Shown here piece after piece: positions 57,332-64,000 of a DNA stretch of 64,000 nucleotides. The position numbers and the translations under genes are program-made. The stretch lies in NCBI GenBank assembly GCA_014338005.1, contig QUBZ01000004.1, positions 19,612-83,611 on the forward strand. Reading direction: 5' to 3'. Position 1 is the stretch's first letter. Each line of letters begins with the position of its first letter. Under the pieces are notes generated by a model, which did no database searches, was not told the origin of the DNA, and saw nothing but the letters and a program-made list of their open reading frames with translations. The stretch comes from Chloroflexota bacterium (GTDB taxonomy: Bacteria; Chloroflexota; Anaerolineae; Aggregatilineales; Phototrophicaceae).

Positions 57332-59086
57332 TTATGCTTTTTCAATCGCCCGGCTGCCATCTGGCTGACCAATGCGGCGGCTTTCGTTGGCAAAAACGCG
57401 CCGCAGAATAGCGATGGCCGTCGCGTAAGTGGGGTCAATGCCGGCGTAGCTTAAACTGCCCGCGCCCAAGTTGCGCCCCTTGCTCATGGGCGTATCCGAA
57501 GCGTAATACAAAAATCCCGTCTCGAACGGCACGCCATAGAGATTAACGATCTCGTTATACGGATGCCGCTGCGGGCGGAACGCCTCGTAAAGCGCCGACA
57601 GATATGGCCCGGCCTCCATCTCAATAATCGTATATCCTTCGCGGTAAAAAACGCTCATATAACGCGGATTTTGCAGGAACGTCCCCCGTGCGCTGACCGC
57701 CTTCTGATTATCCAGCACCGTGCCGTAGCTCAGATAAGGCGCAACATCCTGGGCCGAAAAACAGTTGTTGAACAGATAGGTATTTTGCGAATGTTCGTCG
57801 TGAACCACGTTCGGGATCATCACGTCGCCAACGCGCCCGTTGAGCGAAGCCGCTTTCCCCATCACATAAACGCCCAGCAGTTCATCCACGCGCTCTGTTA
57901 TGCGGTTCAGGATTTCATAACTCGCCAGCCCCAGCGGGTAATCAATATTGACGATCAGCGCATCGCTGCGCGCCAGTTCGACCGCCGCCCCATTGTGCAG
58001 GCGCGCGTCCAGCCAATCCGAGCGCAGTTTGTTGATTTCGATCACCTGGGCCTCGATATCGAAGCCGTGTTTGCTGGGGATGCGATGGATGCCGATAGCT
58101 TTTTCGTCTGCCGCCAGCGACGAACGCGCCGCTTCTCCATGATCGGCCAGGTATTTCCGCAGCACATAATACAGAAAATTGTCCAGGCTTTTCAGATCAT
58201 CGCTGTCCCGGATAGCCTGATACTCCGCCGCCAGATCGCCCTTGTTGAAGTTCTGAATGTATTCGATCAGGTGGCGTTCTTCGCGCCGGGCAAAACCCGT
58301 GAGCATGTTCGCCAGCGAGTGCGTGTTGCTGGACACAAAATAAACCGGGCGGCCCTCCAGTTCAACGGCTTCCCGCAGATGATCCTGCAATTCACCCCAC
58401 CAGTAAGCCGTCCCGCGCCGGTAATCTGCCAGCGACCCCGCCAACATCCGCAGACCGATGTCTTTGGGCCTGGCGGCCATCTTATGAAGTGTCTCAACAA
58501 AACATTCGCCCCACACCACTTCGAGCCGGCGCAGATCGTCATGGCTTATCCGCAGTGCCGCCGCCAGCGGCGCAACTTCGGCATCCTGGAGCGGCGTGCG
58601 GCGGTCAGGATTCTGGCTTAAAAACAGCCCCGGAATTTCGTTCTGAAGCAGAAGGTGGAGTTTGTTCCATTCGATCTGGTAGGCGGTCAGCGTAGGAACC
58701 AGATCATCTATATCCGACCGGCTGGCGATCAAAACGGCCAGCGTATGATCGCCGTCAAAATGCACGCGGCGGCGGCGGCCCGGCGCGCTTACGCGCGGCC
58801 AGTCTGTGATATTGTATCCAGCCGCCAGGAACGACCGCTCAAGCTGCCCGATTAACACCTGCTCGACATCCAGCATACAATCCGGCAGGCGCAGGCTGGC
58901 ATATACCAGCGCCGAAACATCCGGCTCCGGCGCACGCGCGCCGACATGCAGCGACGACTCCATCGCCATGTGGGTTTCTTCCAGCGTTTCGATTTGTATC
59001 GAGTGTGTCGAGCGCAGCAGCGAATAATACGTCCGCATATACAGTTCGATCTCTTCGCTGCCGGTCTTGGGGACGGTGCGATCCAT
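57332..59086 (-). CDS. Unknown protein with a nucleoside-phosphorylase-like C-terminal domain
   Basis: 584 residues, no family recognised with certainty. The N-terminal 340 residues are mostly helical (LRRLEVVWGECFVETLHKM, DYRRGTAYWWGEL). Residues 350-584 resemble the PNP/uridine phosphorylase fold: VYVMGKAASLNGRVGDVMIP parallels the GxAGxLxxxxxxGDVxIP stretch, SYGTVLDNQKAVSARGTF follows, and EMEAG at 489-493 parallels the ExE motif that binds ribose in that superfamily. It sits inside the molybdenum-hydroxylase operon (3 nt after the small membrane gene), so a purine-related hydrolase or phosphorylase is a reasonable guess. Confidence 0.7.
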   Translation of the reverse strand: MDRTVPKTGSEEIELYMRTYYSLLRSTHSIQIETLEETHMAMESSLHVGARAPEPDVSALVYASLRLPDCMLDVEQVLIGQLERSFLAAGYNITDWPRVSAPGRRRRVHFDGDHTLAVLIASRSDIDDLVPTLTAYQIEWNKLHLLLQNEIPGLFLSQNPDRRTPLQDAEVAPLAAALRISHDDLRRLEVVWGECFVETLHKMAARPKDIGLRMLAGSLADYRRGTAYWWGELQDHLREAVELEGRPVYFVSSNTHSLANMLTGFARREERHLIEYIQNFNKGDLAAEYQAIRDSDDLKSLDNFLYYVLRKYLADHGEAARSSLAADEKAIGIHRIPSKHGFDIEAQVIEINKLRSDWLDARLHNGAAVELARSDALIVNIDYPLGLASYEILNRITERVDELLGVYVMGKAASLNGRVGDVMIPNVVHDEHSQNTYLFNNCFSAQDVAPYLSYGTVLDNQKAVSARGTFLQNPRYMSVFYREGYTIIEMEAGPYLSALYEAFRPQRHPYNEIVNLYGVPFETGFLYYASDTPMSKGRNLGAGSLSYAGIDPTYATAIAILRRVFANESRRIGQPDGSRAIEKA

Positions 59087-59089
59087 TCG

Positions 59090-59458
59090 TCAGCGATCCT
59101 TCATCTGTTTATTGATGCGCCGCTGAAGTTCTTTTTTAGCTTTAATCTCCCGGCGCATTTGATCGCGTTCTTTAACCAGCTCTTTTTCTTTGACATCCGT
59201 TGACTGCTTCGGCCTTGCCGCCGCCACCACCAGGCTGGCAAGCATCAGCAGCACGACAAACATCACACCGGTAGCGATCCAGTTCCAGGTAGTGCGCGGC
59301 ACTTCTGGCGATGGAAAACCCCGGACAATATTGGTGTCATCCATCCAGTCAATCACGACCGGCCCCAGCGCCCAGGCCAGAACCCCCAGGGACAGCGCCA
59401 GGATGAAGCCGATCAACGGCCAGAACGCGCGGTTTTTACCGCCCCTTCTACTGCTCAT
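59090..59458 (-). CDS. Small membrane protein with C-terminal coiled coil
   Basis: 122 residues. Two membrane segments (about 14-36 and 60-82; PLIGFILALSLGVLAWALG and GVMFVVLLMLASLVVAA) and a highly charged coiled-coil tail (KEKELVKERDQMRREIKAKKELQRRINKQMK). ATG at 59458 lies within the end of the FAD/FeS gene, preceded by GAGGT; a longer reading frame is rejected. Its position in the hydroxylase operon suggests a membrane tether or assembly factor. No family recognised. Confidence 0.72.
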   Translation of the reverse strand: MSSRRGGKNRAFWPLIGFILALSLGVLAWALGPVVIDWMDDTNIVRGFPSPEVPRTTWNWIATGVMFVVLLMLASLVVAAARPKQSTDVKEKELVKERDQMRREIKAKKELQRRINKQMKDR

Positions 59459-60881
59459 AAGATACCTCGCTTTTTTTCTCCGCGGCTTCCTCAAAAGCCT
59501 GCACGATCTTGTAGTATCCCGTACACCGGCACAGGTTGCCGGTAATGCTCTGCTGAATCTGCTCACGGGTCGGCTGCGGGAACTCCTCCAGCAGTTTCGC
59601 CCCGGCCATCAAAAAGCCCGGCGTGCAGTACCCACACTGCACCGCCCCCTGTTCGACAAAAGCCTCCTGTATGGGATGAAGCTGGCCGTCCCGGCGCAGC
59701 CCTTCGACGGTGACGATGTGCGCGCCGTGCGCGCGCGGCGCAGGCACCATGCAGGCCATCACCGCCGCGCCGTCCAGAAAGACCGTGCAAGCCCCACACT
59801 CACCTTCGGCGCAGCCTTCTTTCGTACCCGGCAGCCCAACATCCTCACGCAAAAAGCGCAGCAGCGTTTTGTCAAAGCCGGTCGACACCCGCACCGGCTG
59901 CCCGTTGATGGTCGTTTCGATGACCTGGCCTGCCGTATGTTCCAGCGCCTGCGGCAACCCGGTTTTTACCCTGGCCTGCTGCTCGCCCCACAACATGGCC
60001 GGCGCCTGCGGCCAACCGTCACGCTCCCGCCCGGCGGCCAGCGCCCGCAGCGCCCGCGCCACCAGCACGCGAACCATTTCGACCCGGTAGGCCGCCGTAC
60101 CGCGCACATCATCAATCGGTGACGGCGTAGATGCCGCCAGCCGCGCCGCTTCCCGGATGCGTGCCGGCGTCAGCGGCCCGCCCAGAAGCGCCTGTTCGGC
60201 CACCGGCACGCGGATGATCGTCGGCGCGACGCTTCCCAGGGTGATGGCTGCCCGCGACACTTTTTCCCCATCGAAGGCCAACACAACGGCCACGTTCACC
60301 ACCGAGATCGCCTGCGCGCGCCGTAAACCGAGTTTGATAAATATCCCGCGTTCATTGTGCGCCAGCCCCGGAAAAGCGATGGCCGTCAGCATCTCGTCCG
60401 GGCGCATAACCGTTTTCCGAACGCCGGTATAAAACTGCGCCAGCGGCACGGTGCGTTCGCCTTCCAGCGAAACCAGCGTCACTTCCCCGCCCAGCGCCAG
60501 CAGCGGCGTGATAGTATCGTTGGCGGGTGAGGCCGTAATCAGGTTGCCGGCCACCGTCGCCCGGTTGCGAATCTGTGGCGCGCCCACTTCCCAGCACGCC
60601 TGCGCCAGCGGCAGGCCGCGTTCGACCACCAGCGGACTGCCGACCACATGGTTGTGCGTCACCAGCGGCCCCAGGCGAATCTGATCGCCATGATGGGTGA
60701 TGCCGTCTAGGCCCGGCACGCGGCTGATATCCACCAGCACATCCACGCCGGGGCGCACGCGCCGCTCCAGTTCAAGAATAATATCCGTTCCACCGGCGAT
60801 GATACGCGCCCGTTCGCGGTATTTCGCCAGCAAATCAAGTGCTTCGGCCAGTGATGTAACGCTGTAGTAGTGAGTCCACAT
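59448..60881 (-). CDS. Fused FAD and 2Fe-2S subunit of the Mo-hydroxylase
   Basis: 477 residues. Residues 1-285 are the CoxM/XdhB-type FAD domain (ARIIAGGTDIILEL, ATVAGNLITASPANDT). Residues 320-470 are the CoxS/XdhC-small type iron-sulfur domain with all eight ligands: Cys357, 362, 365 and 377 for the plant-type cluster and Cys416, 419, 451 and 453 for the second. The order FAD then FeS is the reverse of eukaryotic xanthine dehydrogenase. It passes electrons from the Mo centre to FAD and on to NAD or another acceptor. First gene of the downstream hydroxylase operon. Confidence 0.92.
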   Translation of the reverse strand: MWTHYYSVTSLAEALDLLAKYRERARIIAGGTDIILELERRVRPGVDVLVDISRVPGLDGITHHGDQIRLGPLVTHNHVVGSPLVVERGLPLAQACWEVGAPQIRNRATVAGNLITASPANDTITPLLALGGEVTLVSLEGERTVPLAQFYTGVRKTVMRPDEMLTAIAFPGLAHNERGIFIKLGLRRAQAISVVNVAVVLAFDGEKVSRAAITLGSVAPTIIRVPVAEQALLGGPLTPARIREAARLAASTPSPIDDVRGTAAYRVEMVRVLVARALRALAAGRERDGWPQAPAMLWGEQQARVKTGLPQALEHTAGQVIETTINGQPVRVSTGFDKTLLRFLREDVGLPGTKEGCAEGECGACTVFLDGAAVMACMVPAPRAHGAHIVTVEGLRRDGQLHPIQEAFVEQGAVQCGYCTPGFLMAGAKLLEEFPQPTREQIQQSITGNLCRCTGYYKIVQAFEEAAEKKSEVSYEQ

Positions 60882-60908
60882 AAACTATTCGATCCTGTAA
60901 TTCATCAA

Positions 60909-60932
60909 GACAGGGTTAAAGTCTGCCCTGTC
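60909..60932 (-). terminator. Hairpin between metallophosphoesterase and hydroxylase genes
   Basis: GACAGGG (60909-60915) pairs with CCCTGTC (60926-60932), 10-nt loop, about 100 nt after the metallophosphoesterase stop and 28 nt upstream of the hydroxylase ATG. No T-run; terminator or leader structure. Nothing else recognised in 60882-61029. Confidence 0.35.
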
Positions 60933-61029
60933 CCTTAATGTTTTCCGGCGAATGGTATAACCAGTCTGTCCCCGGCTGTGGGGAACGCTGTTAGTTTAAC
61001 ACAAGGCGATTGACGCCCCAACTTCAGGT

Positions 61030-61638
61030 TTAAAAAGGGTCTATGTCCAGCACCGTTACCGGATTGATGTTGACGATCACTGTGCCGCCGCGCTCGGTGC
61101 GCGTGATCGTGCGCCGGTCATACGTATGAACATGACCATGCACCATATAACGCGGGTGATACCAGTCTATGAAGTTCAGCAGCGCCTTAAAACCGCGATG
61201 CGGCAAATCCTCCGCGTCATGAATGCCTCGCGGTGGCGCATGTGTCACCAGCACATCCAGGCCGCGCCCCCGCAGCTTACGCAGCCGCAGCCGCAGCCCG
61301 ACGTTAAAAACCAGGCGGAACATTTCGCTTTCGGTGTATTGGATGGGGGCGTGGCTGTAGCGCGGGCTGCCTTCCAGTCCAAAAAACGTCAGGCCGTTAA
61401 ACTCGACCAACCGGTTATGCAGGTCTTCACCGCCGGGAGGGGTCTGGCTGTAGCTTTCGTCGTGGTTGCCGCGCACGTAAAACAGCGGCACGTTCAGTAC
61501 CGAGGTGATAAATTCCAGGTACACAGCCGGTAAATCGCCGCAGCTAATAATTAACTCGACATCATCGTACTGCCGGCGCAGATTAACGGCGCTTTCCATC
61601 TGCGGCATCACGGTGTCGCTCACGCATAAAATTTTCAC
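61030..61638 (-). CDS. Calcineurin-like metallophosphoesterase
   Basis: 202 residues. Motifs: CVSDTVMP (the first DxH is replaced by DTV), ISCGDLP, YVRGNHDE, LVTHAPPRGIHD, HGHVH. The missing first His would leave one metal ligand weaker but the others are intact. Family members cleave phosphomonoesters, cyclic nucleotides or lipids. GTG at 61638 gives VKILCVSDT, typical of the family; a TTG six codons earlier is less likely. It lies between xdhC and the hydroxylase genes. Confidence 0.85.
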   Translation of the reverse strand: MKILCVSDTVMPQMESAVNLRRQYDDVELIISCGDLPAVYLEFITSVLNVPLFYVRGNHDESYSQTPPGGEDLHNRLVEFNGLTFFGLEGSPRYSHAPIQYTESEMFRLVFNVGLRLRLRKLRGRGLDVLVTHAPPRGIHDAEDLPHRGFKALLNFIDWYHPRYMVHGHVHTYDRRTITRTERGGTVIVNINPVTVLDIDPF

Positions 61639-61744
61639 CGCCCAACCTATAATCAATTTTTCGATTCTGTGTTAAATATAATCCTCTTTGTCTGCCGCCC
61701 AGTAATCTTCTAATGTGACTGTGCGGCTGTGCATCAACCCCCGA

Positions 61745-61764
61745 CAGTGGGCTTAAGCCCGCTG
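61745..61764. promoter_or_regulatory. 20-bp palindrome
   Basis: CAGTGGGCTTAAGCCCGCTG is symmetric around TTAA with one wobble position, 37 bp after the xdhC stop and about 110 bp before the metallophosphoesterase start. It may be an operator or an intergenic repeat/terminator. The rest of 61639-61801 shows only AT-rich promoter-like sequence without convincing hexamers. Confidence 0.4.
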
Positions 61765-61801
61765 CCAGTATGCGGCTTAGGCCGGTTCATGTACAAGGCC
61801 G

Positions 61802-62638
61802 TCAGCCATCGCGGCCCGCCTCCGCCACTTCGCCCATCCATTTCATCGCCGCGCCGGTGCCGCCGCGCTGCACCATAATGATCTGTGCCAGAATGCTGAC
61901 GGCAATTTCCTGCGGCGTTTCGGCGTTCAGTTCCAGGCCAATCGGCGCATACACCCGCGACAGTTGTTCTTCGGTCAGGCCGCGCTCATCCTTTAGCGCC
62001 TTGACCGTCAGCGCCCAGCGGCGGCGGCTGCCGATCAGACCGATATAAGCCGCCTCGGTTTGCAGCAGCGCCGGGATAAGGTCGAGATCAACCGGCATCC
62101 CGCGAGTCACGGCGGCTATGTACGTCTGCGGCGTGATTTCAACGCTTCTGGTGATTTCGCCAGGTTTGCACACGACATAACTATCCATGCCGGGCAGATA
62201 TTCCGGGTTGCAGAACGCCTCGCGGTCGTCGCTGACGATCACACGATACCCCGCCCACTTGCCCAATTCGGCCAGCGCCTTGCCCACATGCCCGATGCCG
62301 ATCACCAGCAGCGCCGGCGCAATCCCAACCGGTTCGATAAACACCTGCACCGTGCCGCCGCACACGCCGGGGTCGCCCGCGCCCAGGTCGTTCAGGTTGT
62401 AGACCGGCAGGCGCGGCTGCCCGCCCTTCATCGCCGCCAGCGCCGCTTGGATGACCAACTGTTCCAGAGCGCCGCCGCCGACCGTTCCGACAATCGAACC
62501 ATCGGCGCGCACCAGCATCTTGCTGCCGGCGTGACGCGGTACAGACCCCACCGCGCTGATGATCGTCGCCAGCGCAGCGGGTTGGCCTTTGCTCTGGGCT
62601 TCAAAAAGCGCCTCAAAAACGGCGCGATTCTCGTTCAT
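61802..62638 (-). CDS. xdhC: XdhC/CoxI-family Mo-hydroxylase maturation factor
   Basis: 278 residues. The N-terminal XdhC domain has ATIISAVGSVPRHAGSKMLV, GTVGGGALE and PGVCGGTVQVFIEP; the C-terminal Rossmann domain has LLVIGIGHVGKALAELGKWAGY and AYIGLIGSRRRW. XdhC binds sulfurated molybdenum cofactor and inserts it into the hydroxylase. Its ATG overlaps the stop of the upstream gene (ATGA). Clearly linked to the hydroxylase genes 1 kb away. Confidence 0.93.
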   Translation of the reverse strand: MNENRAVFEALFEAQSKGQPAALATIISAVGSVPRHAGSKMLVRADGSIVGTVGGGALEQLVIQAALAAMKGGQPRLPVYNLNDLGAGDPGVCGGTVQVFIEPVGIAPALLVIGIGHVGKALAELGKWAGYRVIVSDDREAFCNPEYLPGMDSYVVCKPGEITRSVEITPQTYIAAVTRGMPVDLDLIPALLQTEAAYIGLIGSRRRWALTVKALKDERGLTEEQLSRVYAPIGLELNAETPQEIAVSILAQIIMVQRGGTGAAMKWMGEVAEAGRDG

Positions 62639-64000
62639 TCGATCTCCACTTCCCCGATGAACAGCCGCCCGTCTTCGTCCCTGCCGCCATCCGGCGGGAG
62701 ACGCTCGAATGTAAATGGGTCGTAAAAGCCGATAGCAGCCTGATACTTTCCAGGCGGTACATCCTTTACATCCACCCAGATTATGTCACGAAGCACCCCT
62801 GGCAGCCAGTTCCCCGGCGGCAGCACCCCGCCGCCCGGACGAATGTCCGTCTGCGCCGCCGGCGGCTGGTTCACGTCCTCGTACAGATGCACAAAAACGA
62901 TGTAATCCCCCCGCGCGCTGCCGTCGGTGTACCACTCGAAATTGACGCCCATCCGTTCTGCACCAGGCCGGTAGTCTATGTCCGCCGCCGCCAGCACAAT
63001 CGCGCCGGACTGGTAGGTAATAATCTCAGTTTCTGGTTTTGCTTCAATCGTCGGCGCGCCGTATATCCAATGATAGGCCGGCATGTAAAAGCCGCCTGCG
63101 ACATGAGGCACGATGCGAATATTGACAGTATTGGACGTAAGACGGTTTTCCCCGGCAATATCCCGGGGAATCACGGTTGCCACTTCCAGCCACCGGCCCG
63201 GAATCGCCGGAATCCATCGTGTTCCCACAAATTTCCCGTTGGCATAAATGTCGAGCGTCCCGGCAGCAGCAGGCTGCAGCCGTGTTACGAGCGTAATATC
63301 CCATGCGCTTCCCGAATCCGAATAGCCGGTATATAAATCAAATGTTTCTTCGCTGCTGATTCGTCTTACCCCATCAACCTGAACGCAGTTTTCAATGATA
63401 CAGCTTACATATCCTAATTCGTGAACCTCGGTAGGAAACCCGACCAGCGGCTCGCTGCTGCGCCAGCGGTAGTTCGCTCGCGCTTCGTCTTTTAAATCGG
63501 CGACATTTACTGAACTTGATGGAAGTTCGTTGAGTCCGTAAGGGATAAATGAGGATGGCTGAAGCGATTTATACGTGTTCTGAAAAGATGAAGATTCCCA
63601 CTCTGGCCTGTAAATCCCCTGATACCCCGCCGCCAGCGCCACATTGTAACGGTCGTCCAGCGTCACCGGAAATTCGGCCAGCGGCGCGCCGTAGATGTTT
63701 GTATCTGCGATCATGCTCAGGCCGAAGCCGTGTCCCGGCCCATAGGCAGCGATGTAATCCGGGCGTGTGTTCATCAAAAACTCGGCCACCGCGCCCGGCG
63801 CAAGCCTGTCGGACCCGTCACGCGACAGAGGACGCGCGACGGCCAGCCGGCCAGGCCAGCCACACGGCGACCGACGCCTTCTCGCTCGCGTGTCACCGCA
63901 ACGCCGAAGGCGCACGACGCCGCAGGCCCACCGGACCGATAGAACACACGCCAGCGTCGCCAGCACCGTTCGGGCGGCAGAGCACCCGGAGACGAGCCCC
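62635..64000 (-). CDS. C-terminal part of a large envelope protein, GT-C-like (N-terminus beyond window)
   Basis: Open to the right edge. From about residue 70 inward it reads as a normal exported domain: AEFLMNTRPDYIAAYG resembles the loop after the membrane region of GT39-like proteins, followed by a beta-rich domain with two Cys (YVSCIIENCVQ). A final jelly-roll module (DYIVFVHLYEDV, PGNWLPGVLRDIIWVDV, GKYQAAIGFYDPFTFERLP) is of a kind I associate with the ends of Chloroflexi membrane glycosyltransferases. The first 60 residues at the window edge are Arg/Cys-rich and atypical (see findings), so a frameshift or sequence error there is possible. Its stop overlaps xdhC. Confidence 0.65.
   Translation of the reverse strand, partial: GLVSGCSAARTVLATLACVLSVRWACGVVRLRRCGDTRARRRRSPCGWPGRLAVARPLSRDGSDRLAPGAVAEFLMNTRPDYIAAYGPGHGFGLSMIADTNIYGAPLAEFPVTLDDRYNVALAAGYQGIYRPEWESSSFQNTYKSLQPSSFIPYGLNELPSSSVNVADLKDEARANYRWRSSEPLVGFPTEVHELGYVSCIIENCVQVDGVRRISSEETFDLYTGYSDSGSAWDITLVTRLQPAAAGTLDIYANGKFVGTRWIPAIPGRWLEVATVIPRDIAGENRLTSNTVNIRIVPHVAGGFYMPAYHWIYGAPTIEAKPETEIITYQSGAIVLAAADIDYRPGAERMGVNFEWYTDGSARGDYIVFVHLYEDVNQPPAAQTDIRPGGGVLPPGNWLPGVLRDIIWVDVKDVPPGKYQAAIGFYDPFTFERLPPDGGRDEDGRLFIGEVEIE

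Overview
The window looks like chromosomal DNA of a monoderm bacterium, most probably Chloroflexota (Anaerolineae-like). This is inference from gene content. The pointers are a Rex redox regulator, an isolated mreB, LysM/DUF5666/DUF5667-type envelope proteins, GbsR-type regulation, YqeB/YqeC molybdenum-hydroxylase accessories, a helix-hairpin-helix plus WPEQA module of a kind I associate with Chloroflexi, and the absence of outer-membrane genes. GC is moderately high, genes are tightly packed, and several start at GTG or TTG behind good Shine-Dalgarno sites. No rRNA, CRISPR array, prophage or intact insertion sequence was seen. One tRNA (Leu, TAG) is present.

Layout. 1-3.4 kb: Ser/Thr kinase (cut by the left edge), fumarase/aspartase, superoxide dismutase. 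3.6-10 kb: DMT exporter, then a minus-strand run with a small membrane protein, an SDR, obg, nadD and a double solute-binding protein. 10-16.8 kb: atypical response regulator, AAA+ ATPase, metallo-hydrolase, and the tig-clpP-clpX proteostasis operon, followed by tRNA-Leu. 17-24.7 kb: an export operon with two membrane-fusion proteins, an ABC ATPase, a six-bladed propeller protein, two MacB-type permeases and a GbsR-like regulator. 24.9-31.4 kb: rex, mreB and an F1-ATPase operon atpA-G-D-C in which the gamma subunit carries an extra C-terminal HhH domain. 31.6-40.1 kb: 7TM histidine kinase, proC, a predicted N-succinylamino-acid racemase with its GNAT partner, an SDR, and fabF-fabH. 40.2-45 kb: an envelope locus with two LysM proteins sharing Asn/Asp/His tails, an STT3-like membrane protein and an ECF sigma factor. 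45-50 kb: membrane zinc peptidase and panC-panB-DUF2520-unknown-punA. 50.2-52.9 kb: two unknown small genes and a K+ channel with tandem RCK domains. 52.9-64 kb: a xanthine-dehydrogenase-type operon with YqeC-MocA, YqeB, the molybdenum subunit, an unknown phosphorylase-like protein, a small membrane protein, an FAD/2Fe-2S fusion and XdhC, ending in a partial envelope protein.

Working together. PunA plus the molybdenum hydroxylase and its maturation factors suggest purine salvage or catabolism. panB, panC and the DUF2520 gene suggest pantothenate synthesis with a non-PanE ketopantoate reductase. The GNAT/racemase pair suggests D-amino-acid conversion. The most unusual items are the gamma-HhH fusion, the dual-adaptor/propeller ABC operon, the LysM/acidic-tail envelope locus and the unknown genes inside the molybdenum-hydroxylase operon. 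Most promoters were called by eye as sigma70-type hexamers with 16-18 bp spacers.
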